Shown here: positions 53,616 through 63,485 of the stretch, piece by piece
How the letters are laid out: each line of letters opens with the position of its first letter
How positions within the stretch are numbered: position 1 is the first letter of the stretch
From: Pseudo-nitzschia pungens
Taxonomy: Eukaryota > Bacillariophyta > Bacillariophyceae > Bacillariales > Bacillariaceae
Direction: 5' to 3'
Assembly (NCBI GenBank): GCA_037355855.1
Contig: CM074758.1
Coordinates: 5,553,001 to 5,617,000, forward strand
DNA length: 64,000 nt
Translations under genes and position numbers: made by a program
The notes under the pieces: model-generated
What the model saw: only the letters and a program-made list of their open reading frames with translations
What the model was told of the DNA's origin: nothing
Databases searched by the model: none

Positions 53616-54148
53616 TGTAATGATTTCGCTCGTCAGCAAAACAGGGAGAGCAGCAACAACAGTACAGCACGGAGTGGTGGCAGTTGGTTAGACTACAGAG
53701 GATACTGTTCAACCACTATTGCATATACCACGAGCACACTAGTTACCACTCTAGAGGTACATTAGAGATGTCAAGTATCATTGCCGGGCATGATGTGTTC
53801 TTTTAGAGGTTTAAACTGAGAGTATTCCAAAGAGTGAGAGCTCGGATGGAGCTCCGAATAATTGTTCCCTATCGCTGATTCGTATGTCGGTAAAGGGTCA
53901 GGGCACGTAGGTCCAGTACTTAATTGAACGTACTGACCGTACCTTTTACTGTCACCTGTAGCACCTGTAGCACCAGTACTGTAGCGTACGCGCTGTACGC
54001 TGTAGCACTGTACTTGAATCGATGCGCTCGCTAACTCGCTCGCTTGTGAACTAACTGCAGGGGCTGGGTATCTGGTTATAGTACAAATCGTACACAATGA
54101 CCATACCCCGACGGTAAGTACCATAATATCGAGGTGAAATATCTTCAT
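53616..54148. repeat. LTR-like direct repeat, right copy
   Basis: Same length as the left copy; the only difference noticed is CACCTGTAGC versus CACCTGCAGC. Near-identity points to a young insertion. Confidence 0.8.
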
Positions 54149-54481
54149 ATTCAATTAAGTACTGGACCTACGTGCCCTGACCCTTTACCGACATACTGGT
54201 ACGAATACGAATCAGCGATACGATACGGAACAATTATTCGGAGCTCCATCCGGAGCTCTCACTTTTTGGAATTTAGTCAGTTAAAAGCCTCTAAAAGAAC
54301 ACATCATGCCCGGCATCGATACTTGACATCTCTAATGTACCTCTAGGGTGGTAACTAGTGTGTTCATGGTATATGCAATAGCGCTTGAACAGTATCCTCT
54401 GTAGTCTAACCAACTGCCAGCACTCCGTGCTGTACTGTTGTTGCTGCTCTCCCTGTTCTGCTGACGAGCAAAATCATTACA

Positions 54482-55388
54482 CATCATCATGCTGGCTACA
54501 AGTGGGAATATGGACAGGTTTTCTTTGCATAGTTCAGTGGTAACTTCATTTTTTGCATTTGCAGAAAGATGTTCAATAAATGTACTACTGCCAATTCAAG
54601 AAGAGAATGGAGCTGCTGTGCAATTCATTGTTGACTTGATGCATCATTTCCTTGAAATTGATTCTTGCAGCCAACAGTTTTGCAGCAGCTTGCATACAAT
54701 ACCACTTGTTCCTTTGATATGACAGACACAGCCAAATGGGTTGGAATCTTTGAGAAATGAAATAGGTCTTTTCAAGCAAGAATAATTAGAGGATATTAAT
54801 TTGAAGCAGAGTTTGAGAATATTCTGTTGCTTCCAAAAAGTTGAAGCAGGGCATTACTACTACTCTTCATTATACAACTTCTTGTGTTCAATCAATAGTT
54901 TAATCCTTTGTCAGCTTACAAATGTTGGAGGTTAATTCAGAATCTAGTTGAAAACCAGTTTGAATGGATACCAACCTTTCTCAGTTTGTCAGCTTTGATT
55001 GATGATAATTGATGATCACTGTGTACTCTTACTGTATCCAGAAGGAACATATTGTATTGGTATCCTAATATCCTAATACTGTACCTACCTATGTTGCATA
55101 ACATGCTTCTTGTTGTTGATAATGGTCGGCGTTTTACGTTTTAGGCCTTCTTCGAGAAAGAAAAAAATCCGATCTTCGCAACTTTTTTGAACTTGATGAT
55201 GATCGAAACTCGAAAACTCGGGTGCAATCAGAAAAGACACGCGTTGAATAAATATTGCGTTTCCCGATTTTGATGGATCCTTCCTCTCCAGGAAAATGGT
55301 AAGCCTTAGCGACTTGATTGGATTCCACAACTATCGTTAATCGGCAAGGTTTGCGAATGCATGGGCTTGCGATCGAGACAAAACGACA
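54482..55388. other. AT-rich intergenic, no gene
   Basis: No supported gene or array. The part next to 55388 would hold the promoter of the esterase gene. Confidence 0.45.
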
Positions 55389-57059
55389 ATGATTACTCGC
55401 TCGAAATTTTGTAGAACAGCATTATACATATGGAATTTGATCCATTACAGCCATCGGGTCGACTCCTTTTCCGTTATAAAACGAAAAGGAGGGCCTCTGG
55501 GGTGGACATCGTCAGATTCTCTGCGGTTCCATACATTAGCTGCAACGAGCGTGAAAGAAGATACTGACTCCTCGACGACGGAAAAGCCTTCGAGACCACA
55601 TCGCATTGATTTTGTTTCCCCGTTGTTGGATTATGGGTACCCGCCCGCTGTTGAAGATTTGGAAGCACGGCAAAAGAAGCGACGACTAATACCGAACCCA
55701 GACGCCACAATACATGAAATAAACGGAGACGACAAAGAGGACAAACCCATTCTTCTCTATCTTCCTGGATTCGATGGAACGTATATTTGTCCATTCATTC
55801 AATTTCCTGAATTGGGGACAGAATTCGAGGTGTGGTGCATGACTGTTGGGATGGATGATCGGTCCACTTACGAAGAACTGAAGTCAGTTGTGCTTGATTT
55901 CTTGAAAACTGATTTAGCTGTAGACAACGGGGAAACACTAGCTTCGAGGGAGATTTCTGAGAATGTTGAGGCGATGGCAGTGCTACAGGGGAAAAATTCT
56001 TCGGCCGATGGCATTGGAAGGTTTGCTAGTTTTTTTGGTGGGAATTCGAAAAAGAACAGAGAGAAGGAAAGTGGGCGACCTATCTACATTGCAGGAGAGT
56101 CTTTTGGTGGAATTCTGGCTTCCGACATTGCGTTGACCCTCCTAGCAGAGCAGAAAGAAAGCGAAGATTTCGAAGTCGCTGTGAACTTGCAGGCTTTGGT
56201 ACTGATCAATCCTGCAACTTGCTACGACAGGTCTCAACTAGCGACAGCGGGACCATCGGTGGCAAAAACACCGATCCCCTTTTACTTCCTTGGTCTTTTC
56301 AGCAAATTGGTGCCTTTGTTTACTGATGAATTTTCTTTCGAACAACTTGTTTTGATTCTTCAAGCCAAAGCCCTTCCCAGTGTTATCGATAATCCATCTC
56401 GAGAAGCATATATGGGTCGAGTAGCATTCAGTTTACCGAGAAAACTCGAATTTATGTCTCCTTCGACGCTGTCTTGGAGACTGACAGAGTGGTTACAAAC
56501 GGGTTGTGCTGCTACAAGCAAAATGTCGTTTTCGGCCTTTCCCAACTTTCGAAGCCTTATAGTTGTGGGAGAAAAAGACAAAACCCTTCCCTCAATTGCG
56601 GAAGCTGAGCGCTTGGCCAACAGAGTAATGAATCGTAGCAGAACACAGATTCATGTAGTTGATGGTGCGGGACATGCATCTACTTGTGGGAGTCGATTGG
56701 ATCTTACTGCTGTGATTCGATCTTGCTTTCAAGAACTCCAGGTTCCGGCTGCGGTGACGAGGCGGAAAAAGGCGAAACACACCCCAGAGAAGGTAAAAGA
56801 AACAGTTGATTCTGCAAAAGTTTCTGATGACATAAATACGAAGCGAACAGTGATGAAGGCACAAGCCGCAAAAGGGGTTGGACCAAACTTTGGCATGGAG
56901 GAACGATACGACAATGCTGACATTGGCCTCAATCCTCTTTTGTATTGGTCTCAAAGCAACTATAGAGGAGTCAATCAACAATCACTGCAGCGAAATGTGC
57001 ACGTTGCAGGGAGCCAGTCTTCGGTATCTTACACGAAACGTGTCTACACAATTTCCTAG
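55389..57059 (+). CDS. Alpha/beta hydrolase of the phytyl-ester-synthase (esterase/lipase/thioesterase) type
   Basis: A 556-aa frame. Hydrolase signs: strand and oxyanion region KPILLYLPGFDGTYICPF, nucleophile elbow AGESFGG (Ser ~238), NLQALVLINPATCYDRS, acid region FRSLIVVGEKDKTLPS, and catalytic His in VVDGAGHAST. Plant relatives (PES1/PES2) are plastid enzymes that make phytyl and fatty-acid esters and carry a second, DAGAT-type acyltransferase domain after the hydrolase. Here the frame stops ~110 residues after the hydrolase, in a Lys-rich linker and SYTKRVYTIS, so the acyltransferase part is absent or the end is misread. The part GMEERYDNADIGLNPLLYW looks conserved and close to the stop. 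The N-terminal 35 residues are basic/hydrophobic and could be a targeting signal, not a clear one. Confidence 0.78.
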   Translation: MITRSKFCRTALYIWNLIHYSHRVDSFSVIKRKGGPLGWTSSDSLRFHTLAATSVKEDTDSSTTEKPSRPHRIDFVSPLLDYGYPPAVEDLEARQKKRRLIPNPDATIHEINGDDKEDKPILLYLPGFDGTYICPFIQFPELGTEFEVWCMTVGMDDRSTYEELKSVVLDFLKTDLAVDNGETLASREISENVEAMAVLQGKNSSADGIGRFASFFGGNSKKNREKESGRPIYIAGESFGGILASDIALTLLAEQKESEDFEVAVNLQALVLINPATCYDRSQLATAGPSVAKTPIPFYFLGLFSKLVPLFTDEFSFEQLVLILQAKALPSVIDNPSREAYMGRVAFSLPRKLEFMSPSTLSWRLTEWLQTGCAATSKMSFSAFPNFRSLIVVGEKDKTLPSIAEAERLANRVMNRSRTQIHVVDGAGHASTCGSRLDLTAVIRSCFQELQVPAAVTRRKKAKHTPEKVKETVDSAKVSDDINTKRTVMKAQAAKGVGPNFGMEERYDNADIGLNPLLYWSQSNYRGVNQQSLQRNVHVAGSQSSVSYTKRVYTIS

Positions 57060-57504
57060 TGATCCAATGATACGCGGCATTCTCGACGAGAGTGAGGTCG
57101 ATTACTGCGGCGAGTACGTAGTTAATCAACTATACATAGTGTGACCACATTTTCGGAAGTATGATGCTTCAGAGCTGTATGTTACTTAAATAGTATCTGG
57201 GTGAAAGAAGAAACGAAGTGGCACAACGTTGATCCAAATTAGTGCTTGCTGTGTCGTGTTGCGTCGCATCTCCAAATACTTGTTTCCCCTTTGAAATTCA
57301 ATGACCACAGTGGTACACTAAGATGCATGGCTACTGTCAGTTGTCAGTGAAACAGATTTTCTTCCCAAACCAATAAAATTATTAGTACTGCCGTTTTACA
57401 GAATAATCGGGCTCTATTAAATTCAGTTTCATCAGTCACCCGTCAGTAGGCAATCGTTTATGCGCAAGAGGACCGCTTTATTCGCTAACCAGTCTATCAT
57501 TTTA
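57060..57504. other. Intergenic between convergent genes
   Basis: 3' flanks of the esterase and eL29 genes; no gene seen. The frame in +1 relative to the esterase stays open to 57144 (ending VVNQLYIV), noted in case the annotated esterase end is shifted. Confidence 0.4.
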
Positions 57505-58033
57505 TCACTCAACTACGCGCTTGGAACCGTTGTATTTCTTGGCGAACTTTTGGTTTCTCAAGAACTTAGGGTCCATTCCTCGTGTGGAGACGAATCGGGT
57601 CTTCTTGGCCTTCTTAATACCATTGGCGTGAGCCTTGTGGGTATTGTTGTGTGCGCACGTGTTCTTTTGCTGCAGTGTGATGAGTTAGTTCATAGAAAAA
57701 TGGACATGCGTGAGATTCGGTTTGTTTCATGCCAATTCCGTTCTACGTCAAAACGACTCATGTGGTGAACGATGTACGCTGATCAGGCAAATCGTTTCCA
57801 ATCACTGCAAGGCTGTGTGGCATTTGGGGTGCTGTCTTCTTGCATAACATGGAATAAATGCCTGCAATACCTGCCCAACGAATCTTCAGCAGACACACTG
57901 ATCCCCTGGAAACGGCCACCTATTCCAGACCGCACTCTTCGCACAAAATCTCCGCTTTGTTCGTTCGGTGCGAACTCATACTCAGCTCGCATCGATATGT
58001 TGTTCATTCAGAATCGTTACTAACCTTCACCAT
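57505..58033 (-). CDS. RPL29: 60S ribosomal protein eL29, two exons
   Basis: A 57-aa ribosomal protein too short for a usual ORF cut-off. Exon 2 (57505-57669) encodes [20 protein letters not shown] followed by [20 protein letters not shown] and [14 protein letters not shown], matching the eL29 core (KNHTxHNxxxKAHxNGIKK and GxDPKFLRNxxFAKK). Exon 1 is only ATG GTG AAG (58025-58033), followed by GTTAGT; a 355-nt GT-AG intron (57670-58024, ending CTGCAG) joins it in frame as MVK-QKN, as in eL29 proteins that begin MAKSKNHT. The C-terminal tail after the core is short, as in the smaller eL29 forms. Exon 1 is inferred; the exon 2 call is firm. Confidence 0.88.
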
Positions 58034-58458
58034 GGTTGAATATTACTTTGATCACCTATATTTCAGACAGTACGTTGCAGAGGGAATGCTGTTTACGGGT
58101 GTACAAGGGAACTCCGATGGAAACGATGGGGCCGACTACGTCGTACGGCGTTGCATAGTTTCGTAATGTCGGGAAAATGGCGACCAAGAAATAACACTTA
58201 CTGCTTTACTACTTTCGACCTACGAAGGACGGACGAATCGGAGCAAACTAACTCAGACGCTGCGTAACTGTGAGGGATAAGTCAATTTAGTCAGTCGTTT
58301 ACTGTCGCAATATTCGTACGAGGTAAGATTTCACACTTACATACCGTTCGGTACTTTGTACGAAGTTACCGTAGTATTACTTCGTAAGTTCATACTCTTG
58401 ATCGAAAAATACTACGGGACATGGGACGAATTCACACTTTTCAAAAGTGCGAAAATAC
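58034..58458. other. Upstream of eL29, to hAT insertion
   Basis: Promoter side of eL29; contains GAGGTAAGATTTCACACTTAC at ~58321. Ends with the 8-bp duplication GAAAATAC (58451-58458). No gene. Confidence 0.45.
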
Positions 58459-58642
58459 TAGCGATTGGGCACGCTTTGTTATTTTTAAGGCAAAGCAAAT
58501 TTTGCTATTTTTTGCATTTGCTTTTCAACGAGCAAAGCCAAATTTTGCAAAGCAAAGTCAAATAGGGGATACCCCCCAAATGGGGAGCGCAGCTCCCCAA
58601 ACCCCCCAAGAACGAAAAATTTTTTGGAAACTTTTTTGGGAA

Positions 58643-61060
58643 TTATTTGCTACTAGTAGGACTCACCCCCGACACTGTAACTTTCATTCTAGAAGGAGTT
58701 AGAACTTCGTTCAAAGCACATTCTCCATCTACTGGCATCAGAGGAGCTATTCGCGGCCTGTTTCGATTCTGGGAAGCAGCTGTACAGCCGGCGCCGGCAT
58801 TACAAGCAAAAGCGACACCCACTACTATTAGTCCAAAATCATTGGACATAACCCAACTCATCCCCGACAGTGTAACTTTCCTTCTAGAAGGAGTTAGAAG
58901 TTGGTTCAAAGCACATTCTCCATCTACTGCCATCAGAGGAGCGATTCGCGGCCTGTTTCGATTCTGGGGAGCAGCTGTACAGCCGGCGCCGGCGTCACAA
59001 GCGAAAGCGACACCCACTAGTAGTCCAAAATCATTGGACATAACCCAACTCATTCCCGACAGTGTAACTTTCCTTCTAGAAGGAGTTAGAAGTTGGTTCA
59101 AAGCACATTCTCCATCTACTGACATCAGAGGAGCTATTCGCGGCCCGTTTCGATTCTGGGGAGCAGCTGTACAGCCGGCGCCGGCATTACAAGCGAAACC
59201 AAGCAACCACTCAAAATCATTCTTGGACATAACCCAACTCATCCCCGACAATGTAACTTTCCTTCTAGAAGGAGTTAGAAGTTGGTTCAAAGCACATTCT
59301 CCATCTACTGGCATCAGAGGAGCGATTCGCGGCCTGTTTCGATTCTGGGGAGCAGCTGTACAGCCGGCGCCGGCGTCACAAGCGAAAGCGACACCCACTA
59401 GTAGTCCAAAATCATTGGACATAACCCAACTCATTCCCGACAGTGTAACTTTCCTTCTAGAAGGAGTTAGAAGTTGGTTCAAAGCACATTCTCCATCTAC
59501 TGCCATCAGAGGAGCGATTCGCGGCCTGTTTCGATTCTGGGGAGCAGCTATTCTGCCGGCGCCGGCGTCACAAGCGAAAGCGACACCCACTAGTAGTCCA
59601 AAATCATTGGACATAACCCAACTCATCCCCGACAATGTAACTTTCCTTCTAGAAGGAGTTAGAAGTTGGTTCAAAGCACATTCTCCATCTACTGACATCA
59701 GAGGAGCGATTCGCGGCCTGTTTCGATTCTGGGAAGCAGCTATTCTGCCGGCGCCGGCATTACAAGCGAAAGCGACACCCACTAGTAGTCCAAAATCATT
59801 GGACATAACCCAACTCATTCCCGACAATGTAACTTTCCTTCTAGAAGGAGTTAGAAGTTGGTTCAAAGCACATTCTCCATCTACTGCCATCAGAGGAGCG
59901 ATTCGCGGCCTGTTTCGATTCTGGGGAGCAGCTGTACAGCCGGCGCCGGCATTACAAGCGAAAGCGACACCCACTAGTAGTCCAAAATCATTGGACATAA
60001 CCCAACTCATTCCCGACAATGTAACTTTCCTTCTAGAAGGAGTTAGAAGTTGGTTCAAAGCACATTCTCCATCTACTGCCATCAGAGGAGCGATTCGCGG
60101 CCCGTTTCGATTCTGGGGAGCAGCTGTACAGCCGGCGCCGGCATTACAAGCGAAACCAAGCAACCACTCAAAATCATTCTTGGACATAACCCAACTCATC
60201 CCCGACAATGTAACTTTCCTTCTAGAAGGAGTTAGAAGTTGGTTCAAAGCACATTCTCCATCTACTGCCATCAGAGGAGCGATTCGCGGCCTGTTTCGAT
60301 TCTGGGGAGCAGCTGTACAGCCGGCGCCGGCGTCACAAGCGAAACCAAGCAACCACTCAAAATCATTCTTGGACATAACCCAACTCATCCCCGACAATGT
60401 AACTTTCCTTCTAGAAGGAGTTAGAAGTTGGTTCAAAGCACATTCTCCATCTACTGACATCAGAGGAGCCATTCGCGGCCTGTTTCGATTCTGGGGAGCA
60501 GCTGTACAGCCGGCGCCGGCGTCACAAGCGAAACCAAGCAACCACTCAAAATCATTCTTGGACATAACCCAACTCATCCCCGACAATGTAACTTTCCTTC
60601 TAGAAGGAGTTAGAAGTTGGTTCAAAGCACATTCTCCATCTACTGACATCAGAGGAGCCATTCGCGGCCTGTTTCGATTCTGGGGAGCAGCTGTACAGCC
60701 GGCGCCGGCAATACAAGCGAAACCAAGCAACCACTCAAAATCATTCTTGGACGTAACCCAACTCATCCCCGACAATGTAACTTTCCTTCTAGAAGGAGTT
60801 AGAAGTTGGTTCAAAGCACATTCTCCATCTACTGACATCAGAGGAGCCATTCGCGGCCCGTTTCGATTCTGGGGAGCAGCTGTACAGCCGGCGACGGCGT
60901 CACAAGCGAATCCAAGCAACCACTCCGAAATCCGTGGACAGAATCTAATTCGCTGGTGACACTGTAACTTTCCTTCTAGAAGGAGTTAGAAGTTGGTTCA
61001 AAGCACATTCTCCATCTACTGACATCAGAGGAGACATTCGCGGCCTGTTTCGATTCTAAG
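58643..61060. repeat. ~190-bp tandem array, 13 copies, open on both strands
   Basis: Thirteen units of 186-195 bp, each holding CTTCTAGAAGGAGTTAGAAG, ATTCTCCATCTACTG and a GCCGGCGCCGGC palindrome. Two tail variants alternate: one with ACACCCACTAGTAGTCC, one with AAGCAACCACTCAAAATC. Unit lengths are multiples of three and stop-free, so 770 codons are open on plus and 758 on minus. A repeated frame on both strands is more likely a by-product of array expansion than two genes; no start context, domain or codon bias was recognised. Confidence 0.93.
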
Positions 61061-61691
61061 GAGCGGGAGTGTGGCCCGAGCCAGCATCTTCATTCCCGTC
61101 CATGTATGTGTCTGATATTTCATCATAGCCATACTTTGCTTTTATTTCATCATAGTAATCCAAATTGGAACCAACAAAAACCAACGTGCCTGCTGTTCTA
61201 GTATCCAGACGATTACGGTCTGCTGTGATGATTCTTCTGGCTTTGCTAAAGATTCTTTCACTTGAAGCTGATGTTGCTTGAATTGCCAGGTATTGTTTTG
61301 CCAGACCTGCAATGATGGGGAACAAATATTCATTCTTCTTCCACCATTCCAATGGATTATTGTAATCCCCAGTTTCTTTCCGAATATTTTGCCCAGCTGC
61401 TCTCCTATATTGGTTTAGTTCATATTTGCAAGCTTCATCAACCATCACATGGCTATCATGATCTTCGTCTACACCAACCATTTGACGTTCAGTATTGCGA
61501 TCGTACATATCCAAGAATGTGTCATTGTCAAACCATGCATTATTTGTTGGTTGGGATTCTTTTTCAACTTGGTTATTGTTGACAACCCTGTCATCTTTGC
61601 TGCCTTCTTCTCTTGATTTTGCATCAATCATCAACTCCAATAAGCGCCTCCAGACGGTATCCTTTTCAGTATCCGACTTGACTTGCTTCTC
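61056..61691 (-). pseudogene. hAT transposase C-terminal fragment
   Basis: An open stretch of ~211 codons from after a TAG at 61692-61694 to the stop at 61056; the first ATG is at 61640. The C-terminal half is the hAT dimerisation domain: WWKKNEYLFPIIAGLAKQYL, ATSASSERIFSKARRII, NRLDTRTAGTLVFVGSNL. The DDE catalytic core, BED finger and the rest of the N-terminal part are missing; the upstream side is replaced by the 184-bp repeats. Possibly a spliced last exon, since CTAG precedes it, but no earlier exon was found inside the element. Confidence 0.85.
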
Positions 61692-62125
61692 CTAGCTTGG
61701 TTTGGCTTGAAAGGAAGCAGAACAGCCGGCGAAAGCACAATCACTTGACGTGGCGTTTGCTAATATTCTGGTGGTAAAAGCGAAATTCACTGCGGTGACA
61801 CAGAACTCGCGAACCACTCGCTGCGATGAGATATAAATTGGCAGGGGTTCGATTCAGTATGTATACTAGCTTCTCCTAGCTTGGTTTGGCTTGAAAGGAA
61901 GCAGAACAGCCGGCGAAAGCACAATCACTTCACGTGGCGTTTCGCTAATATTTTGCTTGAAATGAACCAATCCTGATTCGCGACTCAGTACTCCACAACT
62001 ACCCGTTGGAATGCTTTGAGAATTGGCAGGAGTTCGATTCAGTATGTATACTGGCTTGCCCTAGCTTGGTTTGGCTTGAAAGGAAGCAGAACAGCCGGCG
62101 AAAGCACAATCACTTGACGCGGCGT
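61685..62125. repeat. ~184-bp tandem repeat, three copies
   Basis: Units begin GCTTCTCCTAGCTTGG (61685, 61869) or GGCTTGCCCTAGCTTGG (62054) and share GAAGCAGAACAGCCGGCG and CAATCACTTGACGTGGCG. The first unit abuts the transposase fragment. The GCAGNNNNACAGCCGGCG block resembles part of the 190-bp unit, hinting at a common origin. Confidence 0.85.
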
Positions 62126-62335
62126 TTCTGGTATCAGGAGTTAGTTTTCCAGAACTTCACAAAAAGTAAGGTTCTGTTTGTTGCTGATGACAAAAGAAAT
62201 GTTCTGTGGGCTCACGCAGGACTTAAACCGCGAGCTCCACATTGTGCTGAAGCCACTGCACCATATTTGCCTCTGACTTAGTACCAAAATTTTTGTACAT
62301 GTATGAGACGTGAAGAGAATGTACAGCACAGGCCC

Positions 62336-63010
62336 AAATATTAATCAATCAGTGGTGACATCTAAAGTATGGATGATTTCTCAATACTTCTTTTTGAATA
62401 CTGTTGCCCATGCATAGGTTGAGGAATATTCACACTGGAATCACACAAATAATGACCAGAGTCACCCAGATATTGGATGTGATGGTATTTGCTAGCGGGT
62501 TGTACAGGAACAGGGCCTAATATTAATCAATCAGTGTTGACATCTAAAGTATGGATGATTTCTCAATACTTCTTTTTGAATACTGTTGCCCATGCATAGG
62601 TTGAGGAATATTCACACTGGAATCACACAAATAATGACCAGAGTCACCCAGATATTGGATGTGATGGTATTTGCTAGCAGGTTGTACAGTAACAGGGCCT
62701 AATATTAATCAATCAGTGGTGACATCTAAAGTATGGATGATTTCTCAATACTTCTTTTTGAATACTGTTGCCCATGCATAGGTTGAGGAATATTCACACT
62801 GGAATCACACAAATAATGACCAGAGTCACCCAGATATTGGATGTGATGGTATTTGCTAGCGGGTTGTACAGGAACAGGGCCTAATATTAATCAATCAGTG
62901 GTGACATCTAAAGTATGGATGATTTCTCAATACTTCTTTTTGAATACTGTTGTCCATGCATAGGTTGAGGAATATTCACACTGGAATCACACAAATAATG
63001 ACTAGAGTCA
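62336..63010. repeat. 181-bp tandem repeat, 3.7 copies
   Basis: Near-identical units starting about 62336, 62517, 62698 and 62880, each with AATATTAATCAATCAGTGG, GACATCTAAAGTATGGATG and GGTTGTACAGGAACAGGGCC. Third array inside the hAT element. No coding content. Confidence 0.93.
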
Positions 63011-63170
63011 CTGATATGAACTGAATAGGACACTGAATAGCACCTTTACAAGTACTAATAGAGTCTTTCCAGCGAATGAGCGTCCGTCCTTTTTCCGTCG
63101 ACACAGCGTCTGTCCTTTTTCTGTTCACCCAGCGAATGAGCGTCCGTCCGTCTATCCGTTTTGGAGCAAA

Positions 63171-63250
63171 GTGGGAGCAAAACTTTTGCTTTCGTGGGCA
63201 AAGCAAAATTTTGCAAAGCAAAAAGCAAAATTTGCTTTGCTAACTTTGCA
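63171..63250. repeat. Subterminal palindromic GCAAAGCAAAATTTTGC motifs, right end of hAT
   Basis: Several overlapping copies of GCAAAGCAAAATTTTGC and inverse; counterpart at ~58475-58562 on the left end. Such subterminal motifs are typical transposase contact sites in hAT elements; binding is inferred. Confidence 0.7.
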
Positions 63251-63485
63251 GCGTGCCCAATCGCTAGAAAATACACTTTTTTAACTTTGTTACTACATTA
63301 CTTACACTACATACGGAACCTACTATAAAAAAAAAAAAACATCCACCTCATCCGATTCTTCTTATGCTGAAGAAGAATACCACTCCCACCTTCCTTATCT
63401 AATCTTGTTTTTTGTCATTTTTTCATTCAATGTACAACATCACGTACTCATCCTACCAAAGCCGAATGACCATTCTCATAATTCT

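Larger units (their letters stand above)
48081..54148. mobile_element. Non-coding LTR-element-like insertion (LARD-like), 6.07 kb
   Basis: Two direct repeats of ~533 bp (48081-48613 and 53616-54148), differing at one position that I noticed, bracket a 5-kb internal part. The flanks are ATTCA on both sides (48076-48080 and 54149-54153), a 5-bp target duplication. The repeats begin TG and end near CA(T). No gag, protease, RT or integrase could be found in either strand; frames are short. Non-autonomous large LTR elements with such interiors are known as LARDs. Orientation is not certain: on the minus strand, TTTATCAGACCC follows the LTR and shares TATCAGA with the usual initiator-Met primer site, and CACGGGGACT precedes the other LTR. 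Confidence 0.72.
47909..54481 (-). mobile_element. Older solo LTR, split by a later insertion
   Basis: The pieces 47909-48080 and 54149-54481 are, joined, a minus-strand diverged copy of the 533-bp repeat found at 48081 and 53616, with an internal deletion of some tens of bases. The outer flanks, CATCT on the left and CATCA on the right, could be a worn 5-bp target duplication. The two pieces sit exactly at the outer edges of the inner element, as expected if the older LTR was the target. Confidence 0.7.
58459..63266 (-). mobile_element. hAT-type DNA transposon, non-autonomous, with tandem-array cargo
   Basis: Perfect 16-bp terminal inverted repeats TAGCGATTGGGCACGC (58459-58474 and, inverted, 63251-63266) flanked by a perfect 8-bp target duplication GAAAATAC (58451-58458 and 63267-63274), the size typical of hAT elements. 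Subterminal zones at both ends are full of GCAAAGCAAAATTTTGC-like palindromes, possible transposase binding sites. A C-terminal transposase fragment with the hAT dimerisation domain is inside, on the minus strand. The rest is three tandem arrays. With no N-terminal transposase half it should depend on another copy for movement. Intact ends and duplication mean that the insertion is fairly recent. Confidence 0.92.

Noticed and set aside
48081..54148. Reading the permuted palindromes at 47909-48613 and 53616-54481 as two separate fold-back elements
   Set aside because: Nested insertion of one LTR-like element in an inverted old LTR explains all pieces and gives a matching ATTCA duplication.
55389..57144. 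37-nt intron at the end of the esterase gene joining to the frame ending VVNQLYIV
   Set aside because: A GT-AG pair exists but the intron would be far shorter than every other intron in the window.
57460..57768. 102-aa plus-strand frame MRKRTALFANQS...
   Set aside because: It is the antisense of exon 2 of the eL29 gene.
58643..60919. 758-aa minus-strand frame as a gene
   Set aside because: It mirrors the plus-strand frame over the tandem array; no start context or domain. Kept only as an array feature and a finding.
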